From Megalonaias nervosa (taxonomy: Eukaryota; Mollusca; Bivalvia; Unionida; Unionidae): 64,000 bases of DNA. Made by a program: the position numbers and the translations under genes. Below are positions 35,133-47,994 of this stretch, one piece after another (the first letter of the stretch is position 1; the number at the start of each line of letters is the position of its first letter). The DNA is taken from the NCBI GenBank assembly GCA_016617855.1, contig JAECUM010093655.1, forward strand, positions 1 to 64,000, given 5' to 3'. Under the pieces are notes generated by a model. It was not told the origin of the DNA and made no database searches. It saw nothing but the letters and a program-made list of their open reading frames with translations.

Positions 35133-35521
35133 CAGCATCTAGGGCATCTTGAATGAATCATTGATCAACTATAACACATCAGCCAAATTTCATTGACTGT
35201 ATAGTGCCTGAATTTAGTGAACTTGGGAGCATGGTGAAAGAAAATCATTAACGTGTGATTTCTGCATTACATTAGTCTTTGTGTATTTACTGTGAGATCA
35301 CCAGACAGTCAAAAAAAAAAAAAATGCCAATGAAAACCTGTATTTGTACTTATTTATACTGGTATATTATATTAATTCTCCTTTGATAAGCCCCCGTTTT
35401 TTGTCCTGTTGGGTTATGCTTAATTGTCATTAAACAAGGCTTTTTGAAGATGAATACTTTTGTTTGATTTTATAGAATGAGGGATGATCTTAATTAATAT
35501 CATCATGTATGGACTTTAATA

Positions 35522-35641
35522 AATCAGGGTCCAGCTGGAAATAACATAGACCCTGAGCTGCCATTTGTAATGCACTGGCAAATAATGTGATGGCAGATCT
35601 GGATTTTGCAGTTTGCTATTGGATGTGAGCATTTATGGTAA
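35522..35641. mobile_element. M1 MITE, copy 6, internally deleted
   Basis: Starts AGGGTCCAGCTGGAAATAAC and ends CAGTTTGCTATTGGATGTGA, ATTTATGGTA. Only about 120 bp remain: the right half of the first hairpin, the spacer and the left part of the second are missing. The deletion joins the two hairpins at 'cactggcaaataatgtgatgg'. Confidence 0.6.
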
Positions 35642-35644
35642 CTA

Positions 35645-36525
35645 ACATGGGAAGAATATGGTATACTGTCTACTCCACAAATGCAAGTGCTGAATTATTT
35701 ATCACCACAAACCATATTCAGTATCTTATACAGTGACACATATATACCTTTGCAAACCACTTGTCATTGAAAACACTCTGCCTGTTCATTGAAGACACAC
35801 ATAACATAGATTTGTACATTGTACATGTATCATTATTTTGATAAAAATAAAATTCTTTTTGCCACTCATGATTGGGATAGAGTTGGAATGTGTCTGATTT
35901 AACTGTTGATTCATCATTTACACAAGGATTTAAATGCACTTGTTAATGATATCCAGAAAAAAACTCATAAGAAAAAAAATGAAAATATCACATTAATGAG
36001 GCAATCATTCATTTGAGAGAACTTGGTTTTCTTTGTTTGCCACTTAATTTATTATTATACATTTTTACTTTGTGTCTTGACCTTTAAAATAAAAACATAA
36101 ATAATGAAATCATCCAGTTATATTATAATTCTATGCAAATATGAATAAAGCAATGAATATGCTATTCATACCAATTCAGATAATTATAAACAGAGACAAA
36201 TAGTTTTCTGAACAATATTTAGGAGAGTCCTATTGATGATAGTTTATCATATACTAGCTGTTTTATTGACCCCTCCTGAAATTGTTATCATCCTCATCTT
36301 TGGGATCTTGTATTTTATGTACATGAAATGTAAGTAATTTTTAAATTGGATTAAAAATGTAAAGGTCTGTAGTGGTCATCATATTTGGAAAGCAAATGAT
36401 AAGAATTGTATATCCTTCTCCCTCCCTCCAGCAGAGATTATTATATGATGATGTTCATCAGTTTGTCTGTTTGTTAACAATTTTGTTTATGCATAATAAC
36501 AATAGTAATTAACCATTTACATTTA
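35645..36525. other. Intron sequence, nothing supported
   Basis: AT-rich, with no array and no supported exon. Confidence 0.45.
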
Positions 36526-36529
36526 CCAT

Positions 36530-36880
36530 GCATTGTGGATAACTTCTATATGGGTAGGGAAGAACCTTATCAATTTTGGGGGTAAAAACTCAAAGGTCAA
36601 GGTCACTGTGACTGTAAAAAGAAAAACGGTTTTTCAACAATAACTCGAATTCTCTACAATCTGTATGTACATGTACTTGTCTTTATGGATGGCTTGTACT
36701 TGGGGTAAGGAAAGCCTCATGATTTTGGGTTCAGAAGGTCAAAGGTCAAGGTCATTGTGACTGAAAGAAGAGAAATGGTTTCCAAATAACAACATTAGTT
36801 CTACATCACAGACCTGGACCAGACTTTATGGATGGCTTGCACTTTGGATAAGAAAGAAACTTATTAATTGCCTGACCATA
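36530..36880. repeat. Degenerate ~140-bp repeat containing TCAAAGGTCAAGGTCA
   Basis: Two or three degenerate units share 'taaggaaagcct', CTCAAAGGTCAAGGTCACTG (near 36589) or GTCAAAGGTCAAGGTCATTG (near 36737), then 'tgactg..aaga.aaacggtttt.caa.taa' and 'tttatggatggcttg.acttggg'. The core resembles DR1 and extended nuclear-receptor half-sites, but it is part of a dispersed repeat. Confidence 0.65.
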
Positions 36881-37477
36881 AATAACAGAATGCATGTAAA
36901 AATATTTTCATGGTCATTTTCAAATAATAACAGTAATACAACATGTTCTCCATTGTTGTATTGAGTGTGGGATTCAGGTTTCCTACAATTTTAAACCCAA
37001 ATCTCAATTCTTAGGTACACTGATTAATACAATATTTATAATGAAAACAACTATTTATCCCTTCAAATTTGTTGTGCCCTCCAGAGTTGTGGGACTGGAG
37101 GACATAGCATACCCAAATGACAAATTAAAATTTTCAGGGTACAGTTGCAATATCAGCTTACAAGGACAACACAGACAACACAGAGAACACATAGACAATC
37201 ATCTCAAAATTAAAACTGTTTAATAAACAAAAATTATTAAGATAATTTTCTTTTAATTGGATAATTGGGCTGGTTAGATAAATTGACTAGCCCAAGAATT
37301 ATGTTAGCTGTCTGGGCTAGTTGAGCAGAGGTATGGTTGGCCCATTATTTGCTGTAAAAATTTATATACTCATCTTTTTAATTATGGACTGTATGATACA
37401 CTGGATGTACTACTCATTTCATTGACCCAGCATCTGTGTGATACTTGGTCATCTTTCTAGTGTAGATGTCAAAAATT

Positions 37478-37480
<3 letters not shown>

Positions 37481-37552
<72 letters not shown>
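37481..37552. repeat. (TA)n microsatellite
   Basis: 72 bases of uninterrupted TA. Confidence 0.95.
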
Positions 37553-37554
<2 letters not shown>

Positions 37555-38254
37555 TGGAATAATTTTCTTGTGTATAAATCAATCATTAAATCAATCTGCT
37601 TGTTATTAAAATCCAAACACATCCAGTTTGCCTTTTTTTCACATATTTCCCCATATTGCTTCTGAGTTACCAGTAAAGAAAAATAAGTTTTTGTTGCATT
37701 TGATAAAGTGTCTTACTGACAAAGATCAGTTTGATATCATTATTGTAACTGTGGAATTCATGTGCATGTACTTTGTACAGATTATAATATTAGTTGTCAT
37801 TTATTGATATGTTTACTTGAGCATATTTTGCCATATATATACATGCGAATTAATGAAGTTTTCATAGTGCATGCTTGTTGACTAATATGCTAGGAAATTT
37901 TAAGTTTCTAATTAACAATTACATTGATGCTTAGCTTTGAGCTGCATGCCATCTATTTACAATGTTAGAAGTCATCAGGGTCTGTTCCAGAACAGAAATT
38001 TTATGGGGCAAATACCACCCCATTGAAAACAAGTGAATTTTTGGAATATTGGAGAAATTTAATGAAGAAATAAATGTCTGGTTTGAAATATGATGTGTGC
38101 TTTCCATGCATTCAGTTGATCATTTGGTGTAATTTTGAGTAATTAGCGTAAATCCTGCAATCATACACCCAAGAATAGACTCTGAATTGTACATCATAAA
38201 TAGTAACTGCATGGTTTGATGATATCTTGAAAATTTACAGATGCAATACTCTGT

Positions 38255-38470
38255 CCTCACTAGAGTGCACCTCATTATAAGGCAGCCCCTTTTATAAGGC
38301 AGTCTCTTTTATAAAGCAACCCCTTTTATATGGTTGGTATTGCCATCGATCCTACTACATGAATTCAAATTTACATCAGAATCAGGTAACCCATTGTAAA
38401 ATTCAGTCCACTTTTCTGGCTCCCATGACTAGTGTTATACTGACGGAATACTGTATAGTAATTTCAACAA
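38255..38470. mobile_element. Probable M2 MITE copy
   Basis: CTCATTATAAGGCAGCCCCT is followed by three short copies of CTTTTATAAGGCAG-like text and by 'ggtattgccatcgatcctactacatgaat'. The latter is the M2 'monomer' region on the minus strand. Confidence 0.45.
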
Positions 38471-38474
38471 TATA

Positions 38475-40105
38475 ATGTCATTCCTACTTTATGTTAGAAA
38501 TAAATACATTGCATTTGTTCACGCATAATGTGCCTCCAGATTGGTAGACCAGAGTTTGCCGTCATGTAAAAGGCTTTAGCAGATCAGGGTGGATTTAAAG
38601 CTGTTTGTTATACTTATAATTTCATGCCAACATATTACATGTACATGTAGACTTGAACTGCTCCCCAGATGACATAAAAAATGCTACTGCCTGTACAAAA
38701 CATTTGACCCTGGGGTCAGTCTCACTTTGGAACTTCATGTCTGTTAGGTGTGCATAGAGAATAGATAATGATAAAACAAAATGCAATATTGCACTCACAT
38801 AAAACAATAACAAGAAAAACTTGCTTCAGTTTCGAAAATAAAGTAATTTACTATGAGAGTACAAAATTTCCTAACTTAATCATTACATTTTTGATAATAT
38901 CTCTTACTTTTGGCAGATACTTTTGAAAGCAAGGTTAAATAAAAAATAATGCCTTTCTACAAGTTTCCAGCGGATTTGAACTTGTAGTGCCAGTAGCATT
39001 ATCTGAGTTGTAAGGGGAGGCAACCCACTGAGGATTAGGATAATAGACCCTGATTTGCTGTAACATTATTTAGTGACTGAACTTAGTCTGCCCTGTTTGT
39101 AATTAGTTATGCATTATAATGGATAAATATAATAAAACAGAAGATCATAAGTCTGCAAAAACTGTTAGTTTCCTTAAACATCAATTGTAAATCAGAACTC
39201 GGACCTCTGAGAAATCATTGGCACAATAAAATTGAAGGAAATAAGCACATACAAGGGAAGTAGACCTCAGTTGTTATTGTTAAAATATTTAGTGAATAAT
39301 CAGTGTTTGTTCTAGAACTGAAACTTGGTGTGGTGGGGATTGCCCCATCTATTTGAAAAAAGTTATGCAGGTTTCAGAATATATCAGGGACTGAATGGGG
39401 AACAAAATTGTGTAATTGTGTCAGAAATTAGCTAGAATCTGCCATCACGCATCCTAGAATAGACCCTGGTAAAGGATGAAATTTACTGATTTTTTTTATA
39501 TAGCCCATATGGTTAAGTGGGACTTTCAGTTTGTTTTTTTGAAGTTTAACTATTTCAAGCAGAACATTAAAGACATTATTTGTATTTTGAACTTCACTAG
39601 TTGCATAAACTTTTTGACCTTTCATTGTTTTAAGTCTGCAAGTGGTCATATAGAAACAGAATGTTTGCCAACCAAAATTTAAGTTTTTTAAAAACTTAAT
39701 TTAAATTAATTTAAAATTTAAGTTTTTTTATCTTAAAATGACTGTTAGTCTCTAAAGCACATGCTGAAAATATTTGTATGTAATATTCAGCAAGTTAAAA
39801 TATTACTGTTGTTTCCTGCAAATACGTTTCATTGTGTTGCATGTACCTTTTTAAAGCTGAATTTTTAATTTTGAAACTTTATCATTCACTCTTAAGTTTG
39901 ATTGCAACTAGACCATGTGAAGAAAACATTATGTTGAAACTTGAACAAAATAGCCATTAGTTTTCTGCATTATTAGGTTCAACAGAACGCAGTTTAAGGC
40001 ATGCACTTTGGACATCTATTTTATTGCAGCTGCATTATTTTCAGCATAACAGGGTCCAGGCTGGGTTCTGTTTTAAGAGCTGTACTTTCAATATTTGTCT
40101 CTTTG
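38475..40105. other. Intron 1, 3' part; no gene supported
   Basis: Fragments resembling M1 occur near 38525-38605 (CATAATGTGCCTCCAGATTG ... GCAGATCAGGG) and 39045-39115 (TAGACCCTGATTTGCTG). Nothing else is recognised until the microexon acceptor. Confidence 0.45.
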
Positions 40106-40108
40106 CAG

Positions 40109-40141
40109 CTGCACCCATTGAGGGTCCTCTCCGAGCTAACG
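40109..40141 (+). CDS. Candidate 33-bp microexon of the DCX gene
   Basis: A good acceptor TTTGTCTCTTTGCAG is followed by 33 bases and a donor CG|GTAATT. Entered in phase 1 after the DCX exon, it adds AAPIEGPLRAN without a stop and leaves in phase 1, so it could be skipped or included freely. It would lie in the linker just after the DCX domain. The call rests on splice signals, phase and an open frame; a 33-bp open frame alone could arise by chance. Confidence 0.5.
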
Positions 40142-40418
40142 GTAATTAGAAAATCTTTAAAAGTCTTTCTTTGCCGTTAGTTGAAAAGATACTAAACACT
40201 AACTGATTGTACTTTTTGTCAAAGCAGCATGCACATTTGCACTGTGAAAGTATTTTGTTTTGTTTCATGTTCAGGTAGGAAATACTAATGCCATTTAAAT
40301 ATTTTTCATTATTTGCTTCCTTAGATTTTTTATTGCTTGAGTGAAATATAACATTAATGCTAACAATTGTTATTGTTTTCGATGTTTTGAAATAACATTA
40401 ATAAGTTAGTTGTACATA

Positions 40419-41475
40419 AGGTCAAGCACAGCACTTATGGTATGGCCCACACCAATGCATCACTGGTCAAGTGTTTGTTAAAATTTGCTATTTCAACTTT
40501 TCCAAAAACCATGAGAGCAATATTGACCAAATTTATGAAAAGACATACTTGCACCAAGACCTTCGATGTTTAAAAACAAACAATGCCATTTGGTCATCAA
40601 ATATGGCTACTGTCATTCAAAGAGCAAAGCGTTTCAGCAACTTCTTAAAAACTGCCTACATATTTACTTACGTATCAGCTGAGTCCAACTGCAAACTGCA
40701 CAGACCCAGATTTACCAACACATTGTTTGTCAGCAGACCTGGATCTATGCAGTTTGTTAGGAACACTCAGTATAACAAATTACATAGACCCTGATCTGCT
40801 GGTGTATTATGCAGTGGATGAGCAGGGTTGATGTTGTTTTTACAGTTGGGTTCAGCGTTTATGGGAGTACACATGGTAACAGATTTTAAGAAGTCATTGG
40901 AAAGCTTTGCCCTCATGACGTCTTCTCAAAAACTGTGAAACAGAAGGTGTCCTGGCATGAAGGAGTCCTTTAAATCAGGTGATGCTGATTGCTCTCAAAT
41001 ATGGCTTCCGTTACTAATAATGGAAAATCTTGAAATAAGTTCTTACAAACCACTCAACAGAATTGGACCAACTTTGAGAGGAAGCATCTTTGCTTGAAGG
41101 TTTTGCACTTTTATAGAAATGACGCCAATTAAGCATCAAATACAAGTGGCATTACTAAAGTAGAAAACAATTTATGCAACTTATCCCCCCTCAAAAAATC
41201 CTGATTAACAGACTTGAACCAATTTTGATAGAACTCATCAGTCGGAGAGTTCTTTCAAATTGGAGAATTCATTTTGATGTGCCGTCAAATATAAATGAAT
41301 ATAAAACAACGAGAGAAGCCTTGAAAATGACTGTCTTAATAAAATACGCAATCAACAGCATTCAAGGAAGTTTCTGTAGAATTTGAAAGCACCCTACTAA
41401 TCCAGAGTTATTGATCAACTTGTCTAAATTACGTTTGCCGGTTAGGCAGATACCAGCCAGATGAATGATCCCATA
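40419..41475 (+). repeat. Degenerate dispersed repeat, family R (copy 3), with an M1 insertion
   Basis: Left end AAGGTCAAGCACAGCACTTA and 'tatggtatggccc'; right end CCAGATGAATGATCCCAT. Internal text 'caaatatggctac', 'ttactaa...agaaaa' matches the block at 6345. It is split by the M1 element at 40663-40882. Confidence 0.5.
40663..40882. mobile_element. M1 double-hairpin MITE, copy 7
   Basis: TTTACTTACGTATCAGCTGA, GTCCAACTGCAAACTGCACA at the left and ACAGTTGGGTTCAGCG ... GTACACATGGTA at the right. The hairpin with GACCCAGAT comes first here, opposite to copy 4, so this copy is inserted in the other orientation. It lies within family R copy 3. Confidence 0.7.
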
Positions 41476-42089
41476 ATCATGTGAATCCTGTTATAACTGA
41501 CATGAGTTACCACACATCGTTAATACATGCACATTAATTCATTCTACTTTCTTTTGAAAAATATCTGTATATTCTACATTTCATGAAAAGATTGATAAAT
41601 AATTATTAAAATTTGTTTTGAGATACATAGGTACATGTATCATAGAATTTTGATTAATTGATTACATCAGGAAGAAAGAATGGTTTGAATGAAGGAAAGT
41701 TTGAATCATTGATGCTGTATTTCTACATATCACAAATATTAAAGGAAATTGTACTAACTATTAAGGCTCTTTGGTAATTCCTGCCTGTGATAAAGATTAG
41801 TAGGGTTTCTTGCAGACTTCGCAATTTTGCTAGAAAATAATTGTGATTCGCTAAGTTTGAGAAGAGGTGCTGTTCTTGAAAACAACTAAGGACAGACTGC
41901 AAAACAGACACTTTCAACCAGCTGTTAGGGAAAGCCATACATACCTGTGATTAGTAAGCACCTGACTGTAATCACTATTGGATGTAATATGTTATGCACA
42001 AATTACAGTAACACAGTAACCATAAGTGGTAACCGATATTCTTTTTTTCTGCTTGTTTTATACCATCTGTAATTATTCCAAAACCATTG

Positions 42090-42960
42090 AAATTGTTCAT
42101 TCCTGTGTTCATTCATGTGTGCATTGTTTGTTTGTTTGTTTATATGTTTGTGATGTCTTCAACATCTTGGACCCTATTTCACCCATGCATGTGAAAATTT
42201 TTAGGTGGATACATCTCAGGAAATGTAACTCACAATGTGGGTGCTATGACTTAATTTTTATTCTTGACTGACTTAGGTATTTCAGCCATTTGTTTCTTAC
42301 ACCCAAAACATCTTAGACTCTATTACTCTATTTCACCTTCAGTCATGAAAACTGATATGTAAATGCATCACAGGAAGCACATCTCGGTCATATCAAAACT
42401 AATTCACAGTGACCTGATGTTACCTAATGTTCATGCTTGAGTGACTTCATATTTTTGTTTGTTATGCACTCATTATCTTATATATTGTTTCAGCAGATTT
42501 TCACACTTCAGTGAATTTTGTTCATTACACCTTAGTATCTTGGACCTTATTTCAGTTAAACTAATGAAAACTGGTATGTAGATGCATCTCTGGAAGAAAA
42601 TTCAACTTTACTGAAAATATGTCACTGTGACCTGAATTGCATGCTTGAATATTTTCAGCTATTTATTTGTTACACCTTTAGTATTTCACATATACTCATG
42701 CCACTTAGTTTGTGGATGTGTCTCACAAGAGTAATTCAGCCATACCAAAACTAGGTAACTGTAATCTAATTTGTAGGCTTGACTGATTTTCAGTTATCCT
42801 TTTGTTACTTTTCATTATCTTTTAACTTTTTTGCCTACTCTCATAAAAATTGATACTTACTGGTATATGCATCTGAGTGAGGGTAACTAAACTATATTAA
42901 AACTAAATCACTGTGACCTGATTTGAATGTTTGAGTGTTGTTTGTATTTTCAACTGTTTG
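42090..42960. repeat. Degenerate ~160-bp repeat (about 5 units)
   Basis: Each unit carries 'cttggaccctatttca', 'catgaaaactg.tatgta.atgcatctc', 'aactaattcacagtgacctgat' and 'gcttgactgacttt.a..tatttgttac'. Units are much diverged and have no maintained frame. Confidence 0.6.
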
Positions 42961-42961
42961 T

Positions 42962-44038
42962 TTTATCTAGTGCTACTTGAGTACTTGAGTCCAAACTCAA
43001 GTGCTACATAAAAAGAGGAGACAACTGCCAATATCTATTAATCAGGAACATGTTACTTGCACTTTTTTCTTATTTATGTTCAGTTTGACTTATCACAACA
43101 TCTTGGGCTCATATTATTTTTTGCATGTCATGTCATACAGTAGGTCTGTATGCAGTATCATTTTAGCAACACAAGGGAGAACACTCTTACAAGATTTACT
43201 TTGGTGGACTTATTTAGCAAGCTATACTACTGCAGCCTCATAAAGACTGCACTGATTATTAACTCAGATATCAAACTTTTCATGCTCACAGAATAGTTTC
43301 CTAACTTTTAAATCAGTGAATACGGCATCAACCATTTTCCTGCATTCAAGCAGCCTTTGGCCCTGGTCACACTGGCTAATCAGGTTCATGAATGCTAATT
43401 GGAATATTGCATTCTGATTGGTTGGGTGAACATTTTGGAAGATAAGAATCTTTTAATTATGATATCAGTAATTGACATGCAGTTTTTAGAGTGTTTATTA
43501 TAAATATTTGATGAAATTTTGCATTTTTTATGTAAAAATTTACTATATTTTGTATTTAAATTTTCAGAACTGTCAGAGAAGGGGTTGTGAGTGGGTAGCA
43601 TGTTTTCAGACATGGCTACAAATAAAGCTATTGGCTGAGTACTTGAGGCTGAGTTTTATCTGCCATCTTGAATACTCGTGTCCTAAATTTGTTGCATCCA
43701 CTGTATCTTTAACCCCGTTACATCTGGAGTATAGTGCTCAGCCTAAAGGTAAAGCACAGTAGCCGCTGTCTGATCGACTGGTAGGATTCAAACCTGCATC
43801 CTTTCAGACTCTTGAGTGAATAATCTGCATTAATTTATTTTTGTGGGTATCATTTTCCATGGTCTTGCCAAAAAATACATTTTTGTTGGTTCTTTACTTT
43901 GTCGTTTGGGACAGACATCTTGGTGATTTTTCCAAAGAAGAATCACTGATCTCTTTAAGTTTGTGCTTTGGAGCAACCACAAAATCCACACAAGTTTTGT
44001 ACGTTACGAAAAATAATGAATTCAGAATATTTCTTTCC
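42962..44038. other. Intron 2 sequence, no gene supported
   Basis: A minus-strand B-box-like TGCAGGTTTGAATCCTACC lies at 43780-43798 and may be a SINE head. Two open frames of 75-94 codons near 43.8-44.2 kb have no recognisable domain. Confidence 0.4.
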
Positions 44039-44042
44039 TTCA

Positions 44043-44395
44043 CATGGTGGCTATGTCGTGAGCTATGATTTACAGCCAGAGTGTAACAGGTTCAAATCCT
44101 GTCCAGATCAGCTTGAATCAGCTGTCTCAGCAGCATATCTCTTGGCTATGCTGTCGGTGCCCATTTCCTCTGTATCATTCCTTCATACCAGCCTATATAT
44201 TGTTACCTGTTCCAGTGGAACTGCAGTAGTTGGTAGAGCATCAGACTCCTAATCTAAGGTCGTGGTTCAGTATCTGCCTATGCAAGCCTGTGTCAGCTGA
44301 CTCTGTGTGTCGTTGGGCAAGGTACTTAGCTCCCATTATCTCAGCATTACATAGCTAATAATGTGTTACATACACCAATAAAACCAGCAAAAACA
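44043..44395 (+). mobile_element. Two family C SINEs in tandem
   Basis: The first (about 44043-44210) has B box CAGGTTCAAATCCTGTC at 44087-44103. The second (44211-44395) has GTAGTTGGTAGAGCATCAGA, CTCCTAATCTAAGGTCGTGG, TTC, clearly tRNA-derived. Its 3' half reads 'gtcgttgggcaaggtacttagctcccatt' and 'gctaataatgtgttacat'. Neither keeps an intact acceptor stem. Confidence 0.65.
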
Positions 44396-44765
44396 AATTT
44401 ACCCTACTCCAGATTTGATTCTGCTGGCAAGGGGATTTGTGTTTATGAGTAAATGGATTATATCAGTAATGTGACAAGTCACTCAGTTAGAAATTTGAAT
44501 AACTCTTGAAAAGGCCTTGTAGAGATTTTAAAGGAATTTCTGATGTTTTACGTGAGTATTGCATGCAGGCAAATTACCAATGAATTTGTTATGAATCACC
44601 TGTTTCAGCTTTTATTGCGGACAGATGAACAATGTTTTTCGTTGCTGTCCCTAGCCCTTTATCTCTAGGATAAAATTTTATTAAAAAAATTCCGAAATTG
44701 ACTTGTACATCTAATTGAACCAAGTTTGGCTAGTACTGGAAGTGCTTAGTACATTATGTATACTA

Positions 44766-44770
<5 letters not shown>

Positions 44771-44838
<68 letters not shown>
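44771..44838. repeat. (TA)n microsatellite
   Basis: 68 bases of uninterrupted TA. Confidence 0.95.
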
Positions 44839-44841
<3 letters not shown>

Positions 44842-45994
44842 TAAAGTTCCTACCTACCCAAATTTTAAAACCAGTGCAGTAGGAAACACACATATTTTTT
44901 TTCTTGTTGGCCTAATGGGGTGTATTATATGGAGAATATAATTCAACCAGTATATTGGCTCCATGACCATACATGTGTTATATAAGGAATCTTGTTCAGC
45001 TGAGGTGCTTTCAAGTGAGGGACTAATGTACATGGATCAAACAGTAGTAAAGGTCTTTCGGTTTTACTAGTTTGAGGTAATTTATGTGCAGTTAGAGATA
45101 CATAGAAAACTTTGTACTTTTTGTCAGGAGAGGGACTTCAATCTCTTTTTTGTTGGTAAAAATTAGATAAAACATACCTATTCAGGGTTCAGCTTGCTCG
45201 TATCAGATGGACAGAATTGTTAGCAAGAGCTCATTTATCAGGTAATAGGATTCAAAGCATTAAGTTTTTTGAAAAACTGACAACCTCAGCCAAATTGATG
45301 ATCTATATAACACCATGCACACTGTTGATTTAGACTGCAATTGACATACATATATTCAATGGGTGTACAAAAAAAGCATTCATCTGTCATGAATAAAGGT
45401 AAGGTGCTTGGAACGTGGGTCTGATCCATTTTATAGTAGTACCACTGAATTGGCAACAGTGTCTTGATAATGGAATTCAATTGAATGCAAGTTATAAAGC
45501 TGTTGCCATTTCAAAAAAAGTATCAGGGCCCACATGAGTAGAGCAAGGAGCAGACAAATATATTTGATTATGATAGGAAATATTGGGCCTGGGATCAAAA
45601 TTAGATTAAAAATAAGCATCAATTTGTTTTGGAGTAGAAATGTTACAATTGGAAACCAGCAGCATAATTGTTAAGTGTTTCATATTGTGATAATGGGGTT
45701 AGTAGAGAGTGAGTTATGTACAAATTGGGCTTTTTGGTATTATTTTGGGACTTAACTAGAGTATAACCTCTTCGGAAGCATATATTCCTGCAATTTGGAA
45801 TCATGAATCATTATGGCATTTTATATTGTAAAACTAGGACTCGTTACTGTTGAGATTGTATGAGGTCCTTTCCCAGCATTTTTATCTCTCTCTCTGTCCC
45901 CCTCTCTCCCCCTATTCCATCTCTGACCCCAAGATTGCTTGGAGATTTGTATTCTGGCTTCAGAATCAGAAGCTATGTTGATAGAATTATTAAA

Positions 45995-46145
45995 CCACAG
46001 CCCTCACTCACTATAAGGCCCTTCATTATAACACCTTTGTATTCTGAGTTGTGTGTGGTCATGGATACATTTTTATCATGTAACAGTAAAATTATATGTA
46101 TCTTGAATTTCATTATCAGACAGTCTCACTATAAGGTGGAATCTA
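45995..46145. mobile_element. M2 MITE copy
   Basis: CCTCACTCACTATAAGGCCC, TTCATTATAACACC at the left and TCTCACTATAAGGTGGAAT at the right, with 'gtggtcatggatacattt' between. It has the layout of the copy at 4590. Confidence 0.55.
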
Positions 46146-46364
46146 AGTATAAGAATTTCTTCACATATTTCATTATTAACCAAATTATTTGTCTTTAATA
46201 AGGACATATTTCTTGCAAAATCCATGTCCAATGTATTATATGCAGAAAAATATTGCCAAAAACATGACCACATTTGAAATTCATGAATATTTTTAAGCAA
46301 GTTTGTAATCTTTGTTTAAATAGAATTGTATAGTTGCAGGTATTGCTTGTTGTTGTTGTTGTTG

Positions 46365-46600
46365 TTTTGGGTTTAATACTATTTTTTTCAGCGCAAGATA
46401 GGCTATGCATAGTGGCCAGTATAATTGGTGAAAGAAGAACCAAGGCAAACCCTGGTAAGAACCACCAACCCATGGGAAGCTACTGAGATCTTTCTCACAC
46501 ATTGGCTGAGCCTAAGACTCGAACCTACAGGGACAAAGGTGGGATGGCAGTAATTGGTGAATCTGAGCACTTTCAACCAATTGGCCACCCAGAGTCCATG
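46365..46600 (-). mobile_element. tRNA-derived SINE, family B (copy 3)
   Basis: On the minus strand: GGGTGGCCAATTGGTTGAAA, GTGCTCAGATTCACC, then B box TAGGTTCGAGTCTTA, then 'gtgtgagaaagatctcagtagc', CCATGGGTTGGTGGTTCTTA, CCAGGGTTTGCC and 'tactggccactatgcatagcctat'. It has the best-preserved B box of the family. Confidence 0.8.
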
Positions 46601-46652
46601 AAACATTTGCTGTTTGAATGTTATTACATGCGAATTATGTGTCTGTATGTAG

Positions 46653-46741
46653 GATTTGTTCGAGTGAAATGGAAAGATATTGAAATTCGGGCAAACATCA
46701 TTCAGAAAGCAGTTTTACAGACATATAAGAACTATACTTAA
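46653..46741 (+). CDS. Weak candidate alternative terminal exon
   Basis: After TGTCTGTATGTAG the frame, entered in phase 1 like the DCX gene's other exons, reads GFVRVKWKDIEIRANIIQKA, VLQTYKNYT and a stop (TAA). The residue make-up is protein-like, and it lies between the microexon and the 213-bp exon. The polypyrimidine tract is poor and no AATAAA is close. It also follows directly on a SINE, so it may be noise. Confidence 0.2.
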
Positions 46742-47617
46742 TTGACCTAAAAATGTAGCAAGTCTCGAGTATTTTCTCATGTGGCATCTTTTCAGATTTT
46801 TTCAGCAGTATTTATACACCTGAAATTCTTCTCTTTGCAGTATGCATTTGTTATGTTTCAAACTGGGAATGGGAACATGCTTTAGCTCGGGATAGCTTAG
46901 ACTGGTCCCAGTTTGTAATTACACATATGGGTGGTAGCTATATAGGGGCAAGGAACCAAGCTAAGGATAGCTAAGTTGCAAGAATAAACTCAGAAAAGTC
47001 CACAAATTTGAATGTTCTGAGGCAGATGGGTTTCTAACATGGGCATGAGTAAGGTTGTTGTGATCTTATGAGTCCAGATTTATGAAATTTCATTTTTTCT
47101 AACCTATATATTGTGTATTCTTACTAATAAGACTACTTATGGAACTTGAAATAGCGATCTTATTACCAAGGTGGTCTTAGTAATGAGGTATTTTGAATAC
47201 TGTTCCCTGAATTTAGCAGGGGTGGGGTGGGAGGTATGTGTCTTTAAAAAAGTCTGTTAGTTGGGCTAGTTTATGGAAAAGCATGAACAGTGATGAAAAA
47301 AATGTTTGTGTAAATAAGAAACTGTAAAACATAGTTTCAGTTAATTAATCACCTTGTCTGAGAAATCAGAAAACAATTATAATTATGCTACATGATTTCA
47401 AAGCAGTAATTCCTGGTTCATAGATCTGCTCTGAACATAGTAAAATTCTGGGACAAAATTGATTTTAATCCCAATATTTTTCTAGATTCATGACTTCATT
47501 ACTAGAGACATATGGTAGTAAATGTGGTTCATGTGTCCCCTGTGGGCTTGGAGACATAGAATATGCTTTATGTACTTGCCTGCGTCTCCTACGATGGGAC
47601 TAATGGAGATAAACATC

Positions 47618-47800
47618 ATGTTGGTTCGGTGATTGTAATGCCGTACTCCTGACCAGACTCCTGACCAAAGGGCATAGGTTTAAATTCTACCATTGGATCA
47701 GCCTGTGTCAGCTACCATCATGTGTCCTTGGGCAAGGCATTTTACTACAACTGCTTCAGCAATCAGAAACCTATTTGTGTTGCTGTACTGTAAAATGCCA
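47618..47800 (+). mobile_element. tRNA-derived SINE, family C
   Basis: Head 'catgttggttcggtgattgtaatgcc', B box ATAGGTTTAAATTCTACC near 47673, then GTGTCCTTGGGCAAGGCATT and 'ttactacaactgcttcagcaatc'. The short open frame here is spurious. Confidence 0.65.
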
Positions 47801-47994
47801 AGCCAAACCTCTCACTTTAGTTATTTTGTAGAGATTGCACTTTATTTATATTGCATAATTAACACTAATTTTCTAATTTTAAATCTGATTACTAAAAACT
47901 TTACTGAAATTAAGTTTTGAAAAAGTTGAAAATTGAAGGGTTGACAAGGATGTATGTTTCTTGAATGGAGGATATCAATGTAATCGATGTGTTT

